From positions 1-6,292 of the forward strand of contig JBEVLT010000347.1 of the NCBI GenBank assembly GCA_040509055.1: a DNA stretch of 6,292 nucleotides. Direction: 5' to 3'. The translations under genes and the position numbers were made by a program. The notes under the pieces are model-generated. The model saw only the letters and a list, made by a program, of their open reading frames with translations, was not told where the DNA came from and did not search any database. How positions within the stretch are numbered: the stretch's first letter is position 1; every line of letters begins with the position of its first letter. Shown here piece by piece: positions 6,178 through 6,292 of this stretch. Origin of the DNA: JAJKIP01 sp040509055. Lineage in GTDB: Bacteria; Bacteroidota; Bacteroidia; Chitinophagales; Chitinophagaceae.

Positions 6178-6233
6178 TCCATATGGCAGGGGCAAACCGG
6201 GGCGCCAAGTTAGTGAAAAACAATGAAAAACTT

Positions 6234-6264
6234 TTGGAGGGAAATTCACCGGCCCCTATCTTTG
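6234..6264 (+). promoter_or_regulatory. Strong Bacteroidota-type promoter facing out of the window
   Basis: TTG at 6234-6236 is followed by a 20-base spacer and TATCTTTG at 6257-6264, a full match to TAnnTTTG. Transcription would begin near 6270 and run right, divergently from gap. No start codon with a sustained reading frame is visible in the 22 bases left, so the gene it serves lies beyond the edge. Confidence 0.65.
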
Positions 6265-6292
6265 CCGTCCCTTAACCGGCCCGTTCGTCTAA

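Noticed and set aside
6114..6182. Upstream start at 6182 for gap
   Set aside because: It adds 23 residues not seen in the family and would place the likely promoter inside the coding region.
5127..6275. 382-codon plus-strand ORF opposite gap
   Set aside because: It is longer than gap itself but is the antisense of a full, motif-complete enzyme and has no family features.

Overview
This window looks like an ordinary chromosomal stretch from a Bacteroidota bacterium, most likely a Chitinophaga-like member of the Chitinophagaceae. That is an inference from four things: protein sequence style, moderately high GC in the genes, no Shine-Dalgarno sites before the starts, and promoter elements of the Bacteroidota type (TTG, about 18-20 bases, TAnnTTTG or TAnnTTCG). 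No RNA gene, mobile element, CRISPR array or phage gene was seen. There are seven genes, six on the minus strand and one on the plus strand.

Left block (1-1964, minus strand): a tight three-gene operon transcribed right to left. It holds lemA (1338-1964), then a short soluble TPM-domain protein (873-1334), then a secreted or membrane-anchored TPM-domain protein with a very glycine-rich tail (61-864). Spacings are 3 and 8 bases. A perfect 11-bp hairpin at 1-25 probably ends the transcript. LemA and TPM proteins are often neighbours in bacteria, but their biochemical role is poorly known.

Middle block (1965-3417): a 229-base divergent intergenic region holds a short, probably non-coding ORF, a small direct repeat and a palindrome. 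It is followed by a plus-strand lipoprotein of the soluble PQQ glucose/aldose sugar dehydrogenase family (2194-3309). A shared hairpin at 3359-3398 lies between this gene and the convergent pgk.

Right block (3418-6113, minus strand): gap (glyceraldehyde-3-phosphate dehydrogenase), a small hypothetical membrane protein of 120 residues, then pgk (phosphoglycerate kinase). The enzymes catalyse consecutive glycolytic steps. The small gene sits only 14 bases before pgk, so the two are probably cotranscribed. A guanine-rich run lies just after the gap stop. A good promoter faces right at 6234-6264 and belongs to a gene outside the window.

No convincing undescribed system was found. The most worthwhile leads are the small protein between gap and pgk, the substituted active-site positions in the sugar dehydrogenase, and the lemA/TPM operon.
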